Below, in pieces: positions 11,501-26,500 of a stretch of DNA of 64,000 nt (the first letter of the stretch is position 1; each line of letters starts with the position of its first letter). The stretch covers positions 760,224 to 824,223 of the forward strand of contig NMRA01000084.1 of assembly GCA_002633005.1 (NCBI GenBank), read 5' to 3'. Position numbers and translations under genes: made by a program. This DNA is from Phoronis australis. Its lineage: Eukaryota > Phoronida > Phoronidae. The notes under the pieces were generated by a model. The model was not told the DNA's origin. It worked only from the letters and a program-made list of their open reading frames with translations, and made no database searches.

Positions 11501-14500
11501 TTGGTTGGGTGAATTTTGAACTGAGGAGAACCCCATTTCTCGAAGATGGGCAATTCCATTTGTTACCAACGTACAATCACAGCATTTCGATCAATTTTGA
11601 AAAAATGTCCACCTAGTAATATTGGTAATACATCAGTTGTTGGGTCTCATTGATTACTTTCAAACCATGTATCAACTTTTCGCCTATCTTTTTATCTGAC
11701 GAGAAAATTGCCTTGAAAGGTGTGTGACGTACGTACGCAAAGAATTTGAGTTTTTGAAAACAAAATTCTAACATTAATTTCGTGTGAGTTGCGTGAAGTT
11801 ACGATTTCTTTTTTGTATGATGATTTGATGGAATGTTTGTAAAGTACAAGGTACTAATTTTTTGGTGGTGTCTTCTTAGAAATTTTTGTCAGACAACTCG
11901 ATGTTAGGCGAGTGAGTGTGATGGACAGACGTGAAGGACATACGCTCTGAATTTCTAGTAAATTGTTTGTTATGGCCAAGTTAATTCGGAGTACTTCAAA
12001 CCACATTATTTAAGCTGTATTGGGTCTTCTGCTACTGATTCAGTATTTTTTTAATCAAAATACGCTGACTGGCCTTTTGCACAAAATCAACACCTGAAAT
12101 GAGCCTATGCTGGGAATGTGCTCTAGTATTTAATTTAACTTTTCAACACATTTGATTAATGATATGAAACAAACTCCTAAAATCCTCACTTCTTTTCAAA
12201 GATGGTAAACAATTTGGATGGGAATAAGAGTGATAATTATTTTGTATTTGACACTTGTTAGTAATCAGGAAAACTGTTTTTTATGCAAAGTAGTAAGTAA
12301 ACGTGACCATCCAAAATCTAAAATGTGAAATGAAGTTTAAAACGTTACTAATCATCGTAATAAAATTAATTATTAGTTTTTTAAATAGGGCTTGCCCCCA
12401 GACTTCACAGGCTGGGCCATGTCGCTGATAGTTATGATGCATGGCCATGTTAATAATAACTTAGGTAATGCTTTAAAAGCATTAGTAACAGGAATATTCT
12501 TATAAGAAAGTGAAGCAGACATGGTAAAGTTAAGGCTTCATGTGGTTGCGCAAATTTGATAATATAGTGAAATGCCCATAATATTAGCATTATTTATGAC
12601 AATAATTATCAAAACACATAAAAATCGGGGTAATTTTTTTGGGTCAAGTGACCTTCAAGAATGAGTTCATATAGGAAAAATTTGAAAGTAGTGAAATTCA
12701 AATATGGTTCTTGAAACTGGAGAGACTTGGCTTTCAGAGGAGGCCAGAAATGTTATTGTAGTCACAATTTTAATTTTTTATGTCTCTAGGTTGACCTTTT
12801 CGTGGAATTGCCCAGATACTTTTCAATTCTAGTACTTTTTAAATGGTTGAACTGGAAATATTTCCACAGTCAAACACCGTGACGGTTTCCGACATGATCT
12901 TTGAGAATAGGCTTGACATTCCAAAACTATGTCAATGAAAACGCTGCGCTTCCTTACTCCCTTGACAAAGGAAAGTTGTATCGGTGTGTAATCATGGACA
13001 GCCATATTATAGTGGGTTCCACTGCCATCAAGTGAAGCTGAGATACTTGTTCTACTCTTAGGAACCAAGCTGTATCTTTAAATGTTTATGTTCAAAATCT
13101 GTTCAACTTGATTGTCGGTATAAGTCCCCATTTCTTTGTATTATTGTGCCCGTAACAACATTTAAAGTGGCAATAGACCATGTTTTGTCAACGAAACTAA
13201 ATAAGTGGTCATTTAGTCCACTTACCGCTATAATGGTGTAGACTTATTCTTCGCTCAAATGAGAAAGGATTTTTGGTCTTGCAACAAACTGAAATTTCGT
13301 TATTGCTTGTGATCAGGCTTAGCAAATAAAATAACATGCTGTGTCAAAACTTGCCTCAAGCATTAACAAACTGTTCGCATATCAAACACGCTTGGATTAC
13401 AACAGAAAGTAAACGGACAAAAGTTGGAAGTGTGCAGCAAACATAGGGCAAAGATGGAATATGAAACATGCCTCCTGTCCATCCAATCGTCTCCATTCTT
13501 CATTTGGGGAAGGAATTGAGTTAGAGATTGATTTGAATGGTGCATATTTTTATGGAGAGAAATCGTGGAAGGTATATGAGTAATTTTTTGAGAACGGAGT
13601 ATGGTGCAACATTTTTTCTTTTGCCATAGACAATATCAACGGCAGTTTTTAGCGACCTCAGATTTTGTTTGGTGACCTGGGACTTTCACTCAGTCGCATT
13701 TGGTGACTTGGCCTTGGGCTAAGCATAGAGCTCTCGGTAGATAACAGATGTTCCCCTGTTGTGAGCTTTTGGACATAAAGCGTTACTCGAGAAGCATTTA
13801 TTTAGACTACTTGCTGACATCACAACTTGTCGTGGTCAGAATTTCCAGTCTCTTAAACAAATCTCTACTACATGTTTTTTCGTTGTAGGATGCCCTCCAC
13901 GAAGCCTGCTGTGCAGATGCCAAGACCAATGCCAGGTCAGTGACCATTTTTTCCTTGCATGAAAACATTCACACCAAGTTAAACCAAACATGATGCCGAC
14001 TTCCTGTTTGCTTCATGTAAATTTTGCTGCACCTAGGCTATGGAAATCCTATCGCCTCACTTGCTAGGGGAAAATTATACTGGGAATTTGTTTTTAGTGC
14101 TGAAACAAGAAATTGTGCCAGTTGGTATTTCACAATATACTGTTGAAGGATCATGTCCTGTGATTGGTCCCTCAAAAATTACTTCAAACCATGCTGTGGC
14201 AGATTGAAGTCAGCGCTCAACGATATTTTTGTTTCCACTCGTCCTACTCTCCTTTGAAATTCACTTTACAATGCGTTGTTTAATAGTTGAAAAGGCTGCT
14301 TCTTTGTTTTACCAAAAATCCATTTTGAGTTGGGGATGCATTTTATGGTTGGTCACATGAGATGAAATGAAACTTAATCCTAATATCCACCTAATTGTTG
14401 TCTACTACTCACAAGGCAGGTCATTGTGAGGTGTCAATGCACACTTTCTTAAGCGAGGAATTCGAACAAGTCAAATACCTCGAACAGCACTATAGGGTAA

Positions 14501-17500
14501 TGCTGTTACAGTTGTAATTTCATTGTTGCAAAGAAAAATTCCATTTCTAGAAAGCATGAATGTTTCCTGTGCTGACAGCTGTTTAGAAATGTCCAATGAA
14601 ACTTAAAAGGGCTAGTAGCACATGATGTTTGGTTCAGCTTGATTCAGTCTTGGCCTCACTGTGATATGCATTCTGCAAATGAATGTCAACAAGTTTACCT
14701 ATACTCTTGAACCCACGTTGATGGTTCTCAAAATCTGCCTCCTGCTCTGCTTGATTGCTGAGGTTTGTCAGGTGAGCTTCACACAAGTAATAGGGTGGCC
14801 CTGCAGCCACTATGTTGTGATGCTGACTGCATTTTGACAACAGCTGATGGAATTCTCCTCGGGAATCAAATATTTATGCTTTTAAGTCTTGTGAGGCCAA
14901 GCTTAACTGTTCAATACCTCATACTCCAGCTACAGGAACTGCTCGGCTCATACTCGTGAACATAGTTCATGACTCATAAACACTGGTCACGAGTCTGGAA
15001 GCTTGTGCACACGGCTCACCGATGGTAATCTTTTGCAATGCCCCCTGTTGACAGAACTCAAGATGTTGTTTAATTTTGATTCCATTTCTGTGTTTTGATA
15101 TTCAGATTAGATAGACTATGTACTATCGAAGTGTTTTGTTTGTAATTGTTTTCAATTGAAACAACATGTGGTTTCTTTGAAAGTGACTGGAGACTTCAGG
15201 CAGTTTAGGGACACAATTACTGGTAAATGATTTAACCAGAGTAGTAATTTAAGACCATATCTCAAGCAGCATGCACCCTTTTCAAGCTTTGCAGCTGCCA
15301 GCAGACAATATTTTGACAATTTTTGATTGATTAGCATTTCCAACAAGGTTAGATACTTTGAAAAATTGAAAATATGCATTCTGACGGTTACATGTATTTG
15401 AAGTTGTCGACATTTTACCTTACTTTCCGTCTTCATGGTGGAAAAAGTTGATGAGTAGTGAAGAATCTGTGAGCCGTGTTCATATGTACCAGAGTTGGTT
15501 CAAGCGAGCTGCGATGCTTAGTGCATGTTAGTCCCGGTGCAAGTTTGTGAGTCAGGTAGTTGAGTTTATATGCTCATAAGTATGTGAAGAACTATGTATG
15601 TTTGTATGTGCTTGAGCCGTGTAGTCCGCGTCCACAGTCTGGAACTGTGCACCGTATGTCCACAAATTCTCTGTTCACCATTTTATTTTGGCATAAAAAG
15701 CAGAAATCGTGTCATTTTCCATTTCCTCTTGCTCATTTGCTAAACGGATTGGATATGAGGTGAACAGTTTTATTCTGTACCCTTATTGGCTTCCTCTGGA
15801 AACATGACTTGCATAATGTCAGTCTAGTTCTGTTGATTAAGTGTTTTTGTTTGGTCACTGTGACTTGATTTTGAGAGTAACGATCTTAAGTATGACAGAC
15901 TTCTGTTGATGCAAATGTGACCGCTGGCAGATCATTCCACCAGTTTTCACTTCACCAAGCTGCATTTGGGTCATATGCTGGACTGGTGGTGTGTTGACTG
16001 TCAGGGATTTGTTGGACTCTGAAGGGGATTAGCAAGTGAGCTGTGTGGAAGGAAAATCAACAAGTGCCAGCAGAGACTGCAGCGTGTCGCCTAATGACTG
16101 GATCCAAATGTTTGTACCAATGACCATCTGTGTAGTTCACAGTCACTGTTAGACTGTACTTCTTTTCACTATCAGTCTGGAACTAAGTTACATCCTCCAC
16201 GTTCACCATCGGAGTAGTAACCGGGCTGTGACACTGCCTGTCGCAGAAGCCATCATTGTTTTGGCTGGTACTCCCAACATCACTCCCCTACATTATGTTG
16301 GTGCCATAACTGAAGTGTGCTTCTAGGGTATTGATCTTTGTTGCTGTGTTTCTGTTATCACCACCCTTACAGTACCGCTGCTTTGGCAGAAACACGCTAT
16401 CATTGGTCTACAGTGCAGTGTTAACAACACCGCAACCATAGTTCTACATCACTTCATACTTGAAGTAGTTGATTCAATGGTAAACACGAATGTCGCACTA
16501 TTAGCCTAGTCGTATATCTGGTGTATGGTTATGAATATTTATCAATCTCAGGTGATAATATTTAAGAGTCACTTGCTGAGAGCGTCATCAGTTGTTTATC
16601 TTGACATCTAAGCACACTGATGCTTGAAACCTGACTGTTGATAAAGTCTGTATTTTGTATGTACTGTTTTTTCATTTTGTAATTCCACTTCAGTTCTTGG
16701 ACTTATGATGGTTTTAGGGATGAGCATCAGCTCAGTAGTCACAAATATGGCCTTAAAGTTTTTGGGACTCTTAGTTCTGTGTATTTTTTTCTCGTTCACA
16801 CATAACTCTTTCACTCTGTATCGAGATTGTATCAATTCCACCGTTTCTGTTCAGGGATGTGCACTGAAATCTTTTATTGCACTGCCTTCTGTGGGTTTTG
16901 TTGGCCTTTGGCTATGGAGCGAGAGTTGTATGCTGTGTAGTCTCCATCCCTTGACCCAATTGTCAAACTGTGTTCACCCCAGTTTGCCTTCTGCTGATGA
17001 ATCCCCCAGCTGAACAGGTCATGAGGCTTTTGTTCCCAAAAGACGGAAACCGACTGGAGACTAACAGGCTTTCACCTATTTTCCAGAGCCTGGAGGTTCA
17101 GAGGGGAACCGTTGTGTCAGTGGTCAGACCAAGCGGTCTTACAACCAGTGTTCAATTTGCAACAAAGAGTTCGCCAGCGAGAAAGAACTAGTTTGGCACA
17201 TGCAGTCGTGTGCCATTAGTGCCAGCTCAGAGACAGAGATGCGCTTCGTGTGCCCTGTTTGTCGCAAAGGATTCAAGTCAAAGGTCATCCTGAAGCAGCA
17301 CCAAATGACGCACATTGACTTGCGCTTCAGTCCGTATAAGTGCGCAAAATGCGACCGGCCGTTCAACCGAAAGTCCAACTGCCTACGCCACGAGCTGCTA
17401 TGCAAGAAACATACGCACGGTGGCTCCCTCATGCTCGATGAGAGCAATCCCGACACCAATCTTCTGGATTATCTGGGTGGAATGGATAATTACTAGTTTC

Positions 17501-20500
17501 CATTTGGTTCCCTTTCCTGTACCTCCTGTGCAGGTGGAAGCAGTTTTGTTGTGGTTACTGTTTCTTTTTTTTAAACCCCAAGTCAGAACTTTATGTCTTT
17601 CCCTAAATGACCGAGGTTCAGTGATATTTCATGAGGAAGCCCAATATAGTCAGCCACCTTTCGCTTAACCACACTTGCACGCCGGTTTATCTGACAAGCT
17701 GTTATCCTCTTTGCAGACTTCCTGTCGCACACTGTCCCCGTGGAAATGCCTGCCCCTGGCACCACCAAGTGTACCCAGTGCAAAGCCGCATTTGCCACAC
17801 ACGAGGAGCTGCTGTGGCACGTGCAGTCTCATGTAGTGACCAGCAGGGCGGCGCTGATGCACGTTTGCAACATATGCGGCAAATCATTCCCCGCCAAAGG
17901 GAACCTGAGACAGCACCAAGTTAGCCACATGGACAAGCGGTTCAGCCCGTTCCGTTGTGAGCGTTGCGGCAAGCGCTTTGTCCGAAAGCATCACTTGAAA
18001 GGACACTTGGAATCTGGAAAATGTGGGATGGATGATCACAACTAAGAGGTCATCCTTGGTGGATCTGTATCAGAGAAATGTCTTGTGCTTCAGTCCTAAG
18101 CAACAGATGTAGAGCACCCTCTATTGGTGAAGTCGTGTACATCAGATTGTTTAGAGTTTACACCATGAACTATTTGAGTGCTTTAGTTGACGTTGGTTGT
18201 TATGGAATTAGCAAATGGCAGCAAATACACTCTGTTGCGAAATAGTCTCCTTAACAGTATTTCATGTGGAATAGTTTCTGAAAGGAAAGTCAGTGAAGAT
18301 ATGCGGTGCTTGTTAATTTTTTTGGACTAATCTTGCTGGAAAGTGTATTGTAAAGTCGTGGTTCTGAAATGTTAAGCGAGGTTTTCTCAAACTATGTTAA
18401 ACCGGCAGCTGCACCTTGTGTTATGTCTAAACTAATTTCAGCCAATAAATGGTAGGTTGTGTGCAAGTGTTGGCAATAAACATAACTTTAGATAAACGTG
18501 CACTTCTGTTAATAGAAATAACAGAAGTGACTGTCTGCAGTATGGAATACTGGCCCCAACAATTTCAATGATAATGTGGCGCTAGCACACTGTGGAGGGG
18601 TCTGTGGCCTCTTGAGGTTGTGGTTGAAATGTGACATTCCTTTCCTCCATGGGGGTCTCTCTAATTGGTGGTTTTGTTATTTTCCAGTTGCTCTGTCTCT
18701 GGATGTCCCAGACCCCTCGGTTGGCCTAGTTCATGGTACTGACAACTACAAGACATGCCCCCAGTGTAGTAAAACATTTGCGAAGGAGAGCGAACTGCTC
18801 TGGCATACGCAGACGTGCGCCATGGCGACCGACACAGAACTGATGTTTGTTTGCCCCACTTGCCGGAAGGGATTTAAGTCAAAAGCAATACTCAGACAGC
18901 ATCGGCTGACACACATTGACTTGCAGAACAGCCCATACAAGTGCCACTACTGTTTCAAACCATTCCCGCGCAAGTTTTGCGTCAAGCGACACGAACCAGG
19001 CTGCCCAGCTCGACCGCGACTGACGTAGACCAAGATGGTCGATTTACTTAGTGACTTCCAATGGTGTCTTTTCCGAAGTGGGCGTTGCCTTAGAAACTGT
19101 CTTACCTAAAGGGTTATGTCCAGTACGAATTTACTTAAGTCATGTCTGTGTGTCACAGTCGAGGTCTGTTCAAGAGTGGTCGTTTTCTCCCATCTAGAGA
19201 AGTCGAATTCTACTTGCAGGTTGCCTGTTTCATCTGACCTTGGTTAAGATGGGGACACTTGTAATCATCTGTATATTCTCTTCTGAATGCGCTCGGATTG
19301 TCGTTGTTCTCTCTGCACTCTGTAGTGGCGCTCTTCAGACGTCGCCAACCGGAACTGGGAAGTAATGAGGGTCTTCCTGTTTTGCAGACCAGGCGGCGCT
19401 GCTGACCACTGCTCTTGTGGGGGATTCGTCTACCGGCAAAGACTACTGCACTTGTCAGAACTGCGGGAAGAGACTGCCGTCCGAGAGACAGCTGTTGTGG
19501 CATATGCAGATGTGTACTGGGTCGATGGAGGCCGACACCATGTTTGCGTGCCGTGTCTGCCGCAAAGTGTTCAAAACTCAGCAGACGCTAAAGCAGCACC
19601 AACTCACGCACATGGACCCTCGATTCAGTCCCTATAGATGCGGCCACTGCGACAAACCGTTCAAGCGTAAGGCTCACCTCCAGAGCCACGAGTCCCGGTG
19701 TCCACGAAAAGAGAGCTTTGGCGGCATTCAGTGAGGCGGGCGTGAAATTTGGAGCCCAGGATTATTGTCTTGCGTATTCTGGAGTCTTCTGGTGTTGTTA
19801 AGCGTTTTATGAGCTGCAAACTTTTGATAAGCCCCCCCGCCATCACTACCCCAGTGTCTGTTTTTATTCCTTGTTGCTGTGCTAAAGACCAATTGTTTTA
19901 ACGTTATCCGAGCAAATTTAGTCAAGCATTTTTCATTTTACTTTGATTAAGCAAGCGCATGTTTAGTAGCTGCAGTTTTATGATTGCAATGTTTTGTTGC
20001 TCTTAGTGCAGAAAAACCTATTAAGATATATACGCAATATAAGTATTTTCAAGATAAACTGAAAACACCCGTTTTACTCAACTCTCTCTCTCTCTGATGT
20101 GGAGTTGGTATGCAACGCATAAACATTTTCACTGTATCCTTCACAAACATGTTCAATACGAACACTTGATTTCTTTTCATGTGTATGACTAAGGCCTTAA
20201 TTTTGACAAACATGCTGTTTGAAATGGATAATGGAAATTTGACGAGAATGCGTTTGCAGGTTGAGACTTAATTTATAGGCAGAGAGGTTATATCAGGTTA
20301 TGCAATGTAGCTGGTGTGGAGTGAACGTTGGTGAGGGTGTAGGCTAGCTTTTGATAAGACGAGCAATAACGTGTGGGCGGAGGGTTGATTCTTGCGCGAA
20401 CTACAGCAAAAATTTGTAAGACATGAGAAGTCGTCCGTTTGGGAAATGTGCGTCTGCGAGAGAGGAAAAGCGCGTGCGAGAGAATAATTCTGTGCATGAC

Positions 20501-23500
20501 CAGGGAAGTCTAGGTGTCATGAGTTAACATCACGACAAAAGGACGCCATATAGCAAACATCTGCGAGTTACCTTAATGTATAAACGTGGTGCATCATTGC
20601 TAATCAGTGTCTTTATTGTACATACTTCAAGGCCATCGACAAATAGAACAGCAAATATTCGGAAATGCATTAAAGTGCTTAAAATCTTCACTACAGCAAA
20701 CAAAAAACAAAAAAACAACCCCACCCAGCTGTCAAATTAGAATATCTGCAAATACTATATGAAGATACGTCAATTAGCTGATCTCGAGGTACGAGCATTT
20801 ATGGGTGAAAACGTAGGCGTACTTCGTTGGATCAGGGACAATCAATCTCATTACTAGTCATTGTCCATTGTGTTGAGGGGGAAAGCCGTACACTGATGCT
20901 GTTCGATTTCCCGTTGTTTATGCTACGCTAAGGAATGCCGTGGCGTTACGTTTGTGGTGGGTGTGCCAACTTAGTATTTGACCAGGCTGCAGCTGTTTTC
21001 ACTTTCCAGCGGGACATCGAAGAAGTGCGGATATGGCACGAGTAGTAAAAAAACTTGCTTGTTGGTACATGGCACACTGGCGCTGGTTACGCCCATATGT
21101 CACACTCACGTTCGTGGAGCTGAGAAGCTTTTAACTGAAGTTGCTCTTCTCGTTTTCTTGTTTTGGGATATTGAATTAAGGGTTATGATATGCAGTGCTA
21201 TGTTTTATAATGCTAATAGTATAGTCAGTTGTCAAGACAGGGTAAACGGTGATCTGAAACACTTTGAAGTCTCAAGGAAAAAGTGAACGTAACCATCAGA
21301 TAAGCAAAACGAGAAATAGTAATTTGTCAACTATTAGAGGAACCTACAGTTTTCTCTCTATGAGCAGAAGCATATTAACTAATTTATACATTTTCATCAC
21401 AGCTGGTTTATTAACTTTTTAATTTGCTAGCGTTTGGATAACTTCTGAATTCTGGTGCGATAAATACATTCTTTAGACTCCAATACAGTGTTCAAAACAT
21501 ATAAAATGAAACGCGTACAAAATGGGGAAAACCGAAACTGTCGGTCAGTATGAATGGGTCGCCCAGACTCAACAGTTAATCTATGATGCGATAATCTGAG
21601 TCGTGTCATTTTATGAATATGTACAAATGGTAAATCCAGTATAATTTATCAGATGATGCTTAGTTGAGCAAACTTGGAAATACTATCGTATTGTATCACA
21701 TCTTGTGACATGTACATTTTACTGTAAAACGGATCTATTTAGATTGTCGTGCATACTCCTACTATGACACGGGTCTATGGTTTCATGTTCGGGCTTTTTT
21801 AAACACCATCTCGTCATGATAAGCAGGTGGCCTGTCTTGGGAATGTCACCGGTTGAAATACGTGTGGCAGCAGTGTCTCAGGCGGATTTGTTCGTATCGC
21901 AATGTTTTTGCGCTCTTGTCACAGATTTTTTCGACAAAGTTTGCGGTTTGAAAGGCTATAGAAAGTGGTTCACTCGTGTGTCTGGACTAAAATCGGCGGG
22001 GAAAAACGAAAGGCAGTTTGTGACGTATTGAAAAAAATATAAGATTGAGACGGATTTGTTCATGATATTTATTGACAGGAAGAGCTTTCACGCCATTTTT
22101 CGTATCCCTTCCATAGTATTTTTTGTTTTGGTTTCTTGCTATCTGTTTTAGTTTTGCCTGCAACCCGTACTGTCCCGACAACTGAACGATGTCTTCATGT
22201 CTTTCCAGACTTCCGGGCAGCGCTTCCTGGCGTGAAAGACAAGAACCGTTGCCCTACCTGCAACAAATGCTTTAGTTCTCAAGATGAATTAGTCTGGCAT
22301 TCAAACACCTGTGTCGTCGCCATGGACACGGCCACAACATTCATTTGTAACATCTGCCGAAAGGGTTTGAAGAGTGTTAAGTCTCTTCGGCGTCATCGAC
22401 TGATACATGTCGATGTTCAGTTTAGCCCGTTCAAATGCCGTGCGTGTCAGAAGCCGTTCAGGCGATGTGATCACTTGCAGCGTCATGAAAAATCATGCCT
22501 GTTAAAATCTGCGAAAGACAATGCACAAACATGTACTTTATCATCTAGCCAAGAATCTTTTTCGACGTTATCTTCAGATCAATCAACATTATATTAAGCA
22601 GGAACCAACCTGATACAGTTGTTCTTTATTAATGCTGAAGCCTCGCCTAACGCTTGCCCGAAAGCGTGAGCATCGTGCGTGTAACACCTGTCTGTTACTT
22701 CAGCTAAGTCGCTTTACTGGTACCATGACACTGAATACTAAATGGCATTGGCGATCTAATGATGATTTCTTTCACTTGCTGGTTCATTCTTTTGTATGCT
22801 TTGCCTTTCCTGTACTTCTTGCTCGGTGTCTTTCTGCTCTGGAATTGTGTGAAGTGGTTGTTTTTGAAACCTTAGGTGTGCATCTCAAGTGTCTCCGTGT
22901 TGTTTCTTAATTGCGCGAGTCCGAGCCTCAGTTATGTGGCCAGTCGTGCCATTTTCAAAGTGCAAAAATTCGAGACTTGCTTGGCACAAACTCTGATATC
23001 TCTTGCCAAATCCTCTGCACAGCAGCTCAAGGAGAAATTCAGGTTGCATCACCCACATCTTGTACATAAACACGAAGTAAGCTCCTTTCTCACCCTGCTG
23101 TAGAAATCGTTTTCCATTTTGAGTCACACGATTGTCGTATGATTGAGGGTCGAAGACGTGAAGTTAAAACAACTCTCTCGACAAAAATTAGACGGAACGG
23201 AAATGCCAGCCATGTTCAGCATGGGGTTGACTGTTGTAAATGTTTCCGGCTTTGTATCGTTGCATTTCTTGCATCACAATCGTCGTGGTCGTTAAGGTTT
23301 CTGTAAATATTCTGGATTCGAAAATATTTTTGCAAGGCTGGGTATTCATTGGAAGTTTTCCTTTTTTCTAGACTCCGGGTTGGCGCCACCAGTGTCAGCA
23401 GCAGGAACCAGTAAGACGTGCTCCAACTGCGGCTTGTCATTTGCCTTCGAACGCGAGCTTGTCTGGCATTTACAAATGTGTTCCGTAACCATGGGATCAG

Positions 23501-26500
23501 GCCGCACTTTTATCTGCCGTCTTTGTCATAAGGCTTTTAAATCCCACCGAAATCTTAAGCAACATCGGTTGACACACATTGATGTGCGCCTTAGCCCCTA
23601 CCAGTGTAACTTTTGCGAAAAACGATTCAAACGTAAATTTCACGCGAACAGACACGAAACAACTTGCCCAAGCAGGCCATCTGTTAAGTAAACGCGGCTT
23701 TTAGACATTCCATACAACATTGCTAACAGATGAAACAGGGAACAGCTTTTCAGTATTAATCTCACTTTTTGTTTGATAAGTTGTTCGGCGCAAGGTGTTG
23801 AAATTCGGCGAAAAGCCAAGGTTTTATCGAAGACTCTTCTTGCTGCTGAATGAGTATGTGGGTGTGAACGTGGTTCGACTGAGCAGGCATGTGGGGAGTT
23901 TAAGAGATGGTCTTCTGTCGCGTTAGCATTTTAATGATACAGCAGTTTGTAGTGAGGTGGCAGCTGGTGACATGTCTTCCTGACAGGCGATTCGCCTTGG
24001 TCTTCTGCGAGGGTCTTTTTCAAATTTGTCGCTGTTTAATTACGTTTCGCACTCACGGTCTCCTTTTGTTTGTAGACCACCAGCTGACGGCCCCCCACGG
24101 TTCTAACACTTGTCTTCGATGCGGTAAAAAGTTCAGCTCCTCTCAAGATCTGACGTGGCACATGAAAACGCACGAGATCACGAGCCAGACGGCGCTGATG
24201 TATGTTTGTGATATATGTCGCAAGTCGTTCAAAACAAAAGCCTCTCTCCGGCAGCACCAGCTGGGTCACATGGACAGGAACTTCAGTCCCCACCAATGTC
24301 GTATATGTGGCAAGAGATTTGTCCGAAAACACGTGTTTCAGAAGCACGAGGCCAAGTGCGTGCTGAAGAGAAATGCTGTCGTGTAACGCTATGGACTGGA
24401 CTTTCTGCTAAACAATGCCCATAGACTATCGTTCTTTCCGAATTGTTTTTTGAGCTTAGGACGCCAATGATGAGCTTCCTTCAACTGCCTACAGGTGTAC
24501 CTGGCTAATAGATACTATTGTGTGTGGTTTTCTGAAAATACTAATTGATCGACCATCTCTTTTTCACGTTGTCTTTCTCTGTGAATGGATTCTGAAGCAG
24601 GCGTATTTCATACGAAGCTTGCTGTGGCTTCAGTTAGTCATTGGTTTTCTTCTTGCGTCGACAAGGTTACTAATAGTGAGCTGCAAGTCGTGGATGATTA
24701 TAGGGTGTTATTTTCTTCTGAGGATGCGTATTTTCGACGTTTGGTTTTTCATTATTGAGGAATACCAGTGGTCTTTTAGTTGATATCCAGTTGCTCCGCA
24801 TTCCAGTTACCAATCCTACTCTCTGCGTGACCCATATCACTTTGTTGCGCGTGGCTGTAGGAATGTTGCCTGGGATTCTCAATGTTGAGTGCTCAAAGGA
24901 AATTGTTATCGTACTGCTCTTCAGGGGAACGTGTGCCTAACTTGTCTGTGACTTAGAAACTATCGTTCTATTTCAGCTAATTGTTGGGATCGCAATTGAG
25001 CGTGTTAACATTTTGTTTTTTTAGAAGTCGGACCATTGGATCCCCAGTCCATTGTTACGTCGCCTGACGGCTTACTTCTATGTCCCGAGTGTGGCAGATC
25101 CTGCACTGATATGCAAGACCTCAACTGGCACATGCAATCGCACGTGATGAAAATTGAAGCGGAAATGACGTTTGTCTGCCACGTGTGTAAAAAGGCGTTC
25201 AAGTCGCGTGCAAGTTTGCGTCAGCACCAAGTGTGCCACATGGACAAAACGTTCAGTCCATTCCAATGTAAATGTTGCGCGAAGAAGTTTGTCCGTAAAC
25301 AGGATCACCAGCGTCACGAGGACAGATGCACGAATCGAGCTTTCTCCGAATACCAGGCCAGCCGTGGAGTGCTACCGCAATAATTGGGAGGCGACAGACT
25401 GGGTGTGTAGATCACCAAGTTGGCCGTTTTTCTGCCTGGATTCTTTATGAGGAGAATTTCGCGGAGAAAGTTGATAAATAGCTGCAGAGGGCCGCCTGGC
25501 TTATTTTGAAGATAACGTCTTATTTGCCTGTTGAAGCCTGTTGGCGTTTCGTGCATAACCTTTTTCAGGTTTTGTATCCATGTGTGGACTTCTCCGTTCG
25601 TTCGCTGTTATTATATTGGTAGAACTTTCGCTAACAGTTTTTTAGATTCCACTAATGTTATATGTCACAGCATGGAATCCCAGCTACTAACTTAACTGGG
25701 CTATTGGTTCCCCATTGTATATATTCACTGTTGTCACGTCCTTGTGTTTTCGCTTCGATTGCTTTTAGCAGTCACCTGAAGCACTTTTGTCCCGAGTCGC
25801 CGAAAACGTGCTGAAGTGAGGTGACGATTGATGGATTGAAGGCATTCTGCTCTAGTTTTGATCTCCGTGTAGATATTAATCGGGTCACTTTGGTCCATCT
25901 GTTGCTTAGTTCTCTCGTTTTCCCAGAACTGTTGATTTTCAGCGTCTTGGTAATATTCATTAATTTATTCATTCCTGCCTAGCAAAGTGCACATAGTTAA
26001 GTAGATTAATTACTGTTACTTAAGCCAACTCTGTAAACGTTTTTAAGCAAACGCTGTTGCCTATTGACTTTGGTATATTTTTAATTGACAGCAAATATGT
26101 TGTAAACGAAATGTAGCATTTTATTTTGTAAGATCCTAAATGCGACTGGGTAATATTTTCGTTAGAACGTCGTCTAGTAAGCATTTATTTTGTGCAAACT
26201 GGAGAGCGTTCCGTAGACCTCGTTTCTTGAGTATTTCGCGAGTGTGCTCAAGAGCTTACGAGTCTGCCCTGCAAAATAGCGATCACTGAAGTGATTGGTC
26301 GATGAAGTTGAAGTGCTGATTACTGCTCTGAATTCAGTGATCGTTTAGTGAGGATTTTTCGCCGTGGGTGCAAGCTGATTACATGGGTCTGCGGAACTCA
26401 GCCGTGCAGAGGTTACGACTTGCTGTTACTGTCTTGTATGATGAGGTGTTGATTTTAGATGTACGTGACATCACTTCATACTGGTTAACCGCTGTGTTTC

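Noticed and set aside
20991-21135. Acceptor TTTTCACTTTCCAG followed by a 42-codon frame in the array
   Set aside because: Phase fits, but there is no finger and no similarity to other cassettes, so chance is more likely.
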